Shown here piece by piece: positions 7,012 through 7,492 of a stretch of DNA of 7,492 nucleotides. Each line of letters starts with the position of its first letter. Position 1 is the stretch's first letter. Source of the DNA: an uncultured Planctomycetaceae bacterium. Its GTDB lineage: Bacteria; Planctomycetota; Planctomycetia; Pirellulales; Pirellulaceae. The translations under genes were made by a program, and so were the position numbers. The stretch covers positions 1 through 7,492 of the forward strand of contig CAIYOB010001544.1 of NCBI GenBank assembly GCA_903927685.1. The letters run 5' to 3'. The notes below the pieces were generated by a model. That model ran no database searches. It worked only from the letters and a program-made list of their open reading frames with translations, and had not been told where the DNA came from.

Positions 7012-7041
7012 GTTATACCCGAACTCGCCACTTGGCGACAA
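7012..7041 (-). promoter_or_regulatory. Sigma-70-like promoter candidate for the secretin-like gene
   Basis: Minus-strand TTGTCG (7041-7036, four of six consensus bases) is separated by 18 bp from TATAAC (7017-7012, five of six). Transcription would begin near 7005, giving a leader of about 70 nt before the GTG at 6936. It is the best promoter match noticed in the window, but is based on inspection only. Confidence 0.5.
7025..7038. promoter_or_regulatory. Palindrome inside the promoter spacer, possible operator
   Basis: TCGCCA-CT-TGGCGA is a perfect inverted repeat lying between the -35 and -10 elements of the candidate promoter, overlapping the -35. A repressor bound here would block polymerase. 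A 6-bp palindrome of this kind can occur by chance in a GC-rich sequence of this length. Confidence 0.35.
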
Positions 7042-7053
7042 TTCTGAATGCAA

Positions 7054-7070
7054 CCGCGTTTGGAACGCGG
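7054..7070. repeat. Small perfect inverted repeat upstream of the secretin-like promoter
   Basis: CCGCGTT-TGG-AACGCGG pairs perfectly over 7 bp around a 3-nt loop, ending 13 bp upstream of the candidate -35. It could be a regulator site or a small hairpin; its short arms make chance possible. Confidence 0.4.
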
Positions 7071-7185
7071 CGTTCAGGTAGCTGGCGTCCGCTACAAGAA
7101 TTCGGAGAACCAGGGTTCCTTAGCCCGCTTGACGGAGTTATGGTAAGCTAGTGCTCCATCAAGGCTAAATGTCGGGATGCCTGGA

Positions 7186-7263
7186 GTCGAGTGCAGCGCG
7201 CCCCAGTGGCGAGAACCGGGGGCTCGCCACTCGTCCCTCGCGGCTCGGCCCCAGGCACTCGAC
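7186..7263. repeat. GC-rich palindromic intergenic repeat, copy 2
   Basis: Nested inverted repeats are visible. GTCGAGTGC at 7186-7194 pairs with GCACTCGAC at 7255-7263; inside it, AGTGGCGAG at 7205-7213 pairs with CTCGCCACT at 7223-7231 around 9 nt. The 17-mer at 7218-7234 is identical to 3765-3781. After it this copy has seven extra bases (CCCTCGC) before GGCTCGGCCCC, where copy 1 has GGCTCGCCCCC. The element ends 27 bp before the glycosyltransferase start, so it would lie in that gene's leader. Confidence 0.65.
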
Positions 7264-7290
7264 CCCCACACCCAGAACGAGCGGATTGCC

Positions 7291-7492
7291 ATGCTGAGCG
7301 TCGTCATCCCGGTTTTCAACGAAGCGGAGAGCTTGGCCGAGCTGCACGGCGAACTGGCCGACGTTGCTCGCCAGCAGCAGTACGATCTGGAACTGATTTT
7401 CGTGGACGACGGCTCAACCGACGGGTCTTGGTCCGAAGTCGAGCGTTTGGCGGGCCAGGATCCGCGGGTCCAGGGGATTCGCTTTCGCCGCA
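7291..7492 (+). CDS. Family 2 glycosyltransferase, N-terminal part
   Basis: The 67 visible residues are the start of a GT-A-fold family 2 glycosyltransferase. MLSVVIPVFNEAESL at 1-15 is the typical first strand that contacts the nucleotide, and ELIFVDDGSTDGS at 34-46 holds the VDDGS motif whose aspartates bind the nucleotide sugar and metal. QDPRVQGIRFRR at 56-67 matches the stretch that precedes the NxGK region in polyprenyl-phosphate sugar transferases such as DPM1, GtrB and ArnC, so transfer of a sugar to a lipid phosphate at the inner membrane is likely; the acceptor and any C-terminal membrane helices lie outside the window. The ATG at 7291 is the natural family start, with a weak AGCGGA about 6 nt upstream. 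It is divergent from the other genes and preceded by a GC-rich palindromic repeat. Confidence 0.92.
   Translation, partial: MLSVVIPVFNEAESLAELHGELADVARQQQYDLELIFVDDGSTDGSWSEVERLAGQDPRVQGIRFRR

Larger units (their letters stand above)
6937..7290. other. Divergent intergenic region between secretin-like and glycosyltransferase genes
   Basis: These 354 bp hold no credible gene; the short frames crossing it lack ribosome binding sites and resemble nothing. It contains a minus-strand promoter candidate, several small palindromes (7025-7038, 7054-7070, and GAACC-AG-GGTTC at 7108-7119) and a GC-rich repeat close to the glycosyltransferase start. I see no good sigma-70 promoter for the plus-strand gene; TTGACG at 7129-7134 has no matching -10 at 16-18 bp. 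Confidence 0.7.

Noticed and set aside
7092..7319. 75-codon minus-strand frame in the divergent intergenic region
   Set aside because: It overlaps the palindromic repeat and the start of the glycosyltransferase, has no convincing ribosome binding site and no recognisable domain.

Overview
The window reads as chromosomal DNA from a GC-rich bacterium, most likely a planctomycete of the Pirellula type. That is inferred from the mix of a very large exported TPR protein, a large exported protein of unknown family, a compact secretin-domain protein and roomy intergenic regions carrying GC-rich palindromes. No rRNA or single diagnostic marker is present to settle it. Five genes lie on the minus strand and one, at the right edge, on the plus strand.

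In transcription order from right to left, the minus-strand genes are: a short secretin-domain protein (6936-6079), translation initiation factor IF-1 (infA, 5964-5743), a 553-residue exported protein of unknown function (5479-3818), a MoaD/ThiS-type sulfur-carrier protein (3586-3326), and a giant exported TPR protein that starts at 3236 and runs off the left edge with 1078 codons visible. A plus-strand family 2 glycosyltransferase starts at 7291 and runs off the right edge, so 6937-7290 is a divergent intergenic region. Gaps between the minus genes are 114, 263, 231 and 89 bp. The genes therefore look like mostly separate transcription units rather than one tight operon; only the MoaD-like and TPR genes are close enough to suggest co-transcription.

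Three starts are GTG rather than ATG (secretin-like, 553-aa protein, MoaD-like). Each is chosen because a good Shine-Dalgarno sequence sits 6-9 nt upstream. Three of the five minus genes encode predicted exported proteins (TPR, 553 aa, secretin-like), so much of the window concerns the cell envelope. No shared pathway can be shown.

The most distinctive non-coding features are a perfect 16-bp AT-rich inverted repeat abutting the ribosome binding site of the MoaD-like gene (3599-3649), and a GC-rich palindromic element whose 17-bp core occurs in two intergenic regions (3765-3781 and 7218-7234). Both look like dispersed repeats. I found no CRISPR array, tRNA, rRNA, transposase, phage gene or recognisable defence system, and no convincing new multi-gene system. 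The long plus-strand reading frames opposite the TPR and 553-aa genes are judged to be high-GC shadows.
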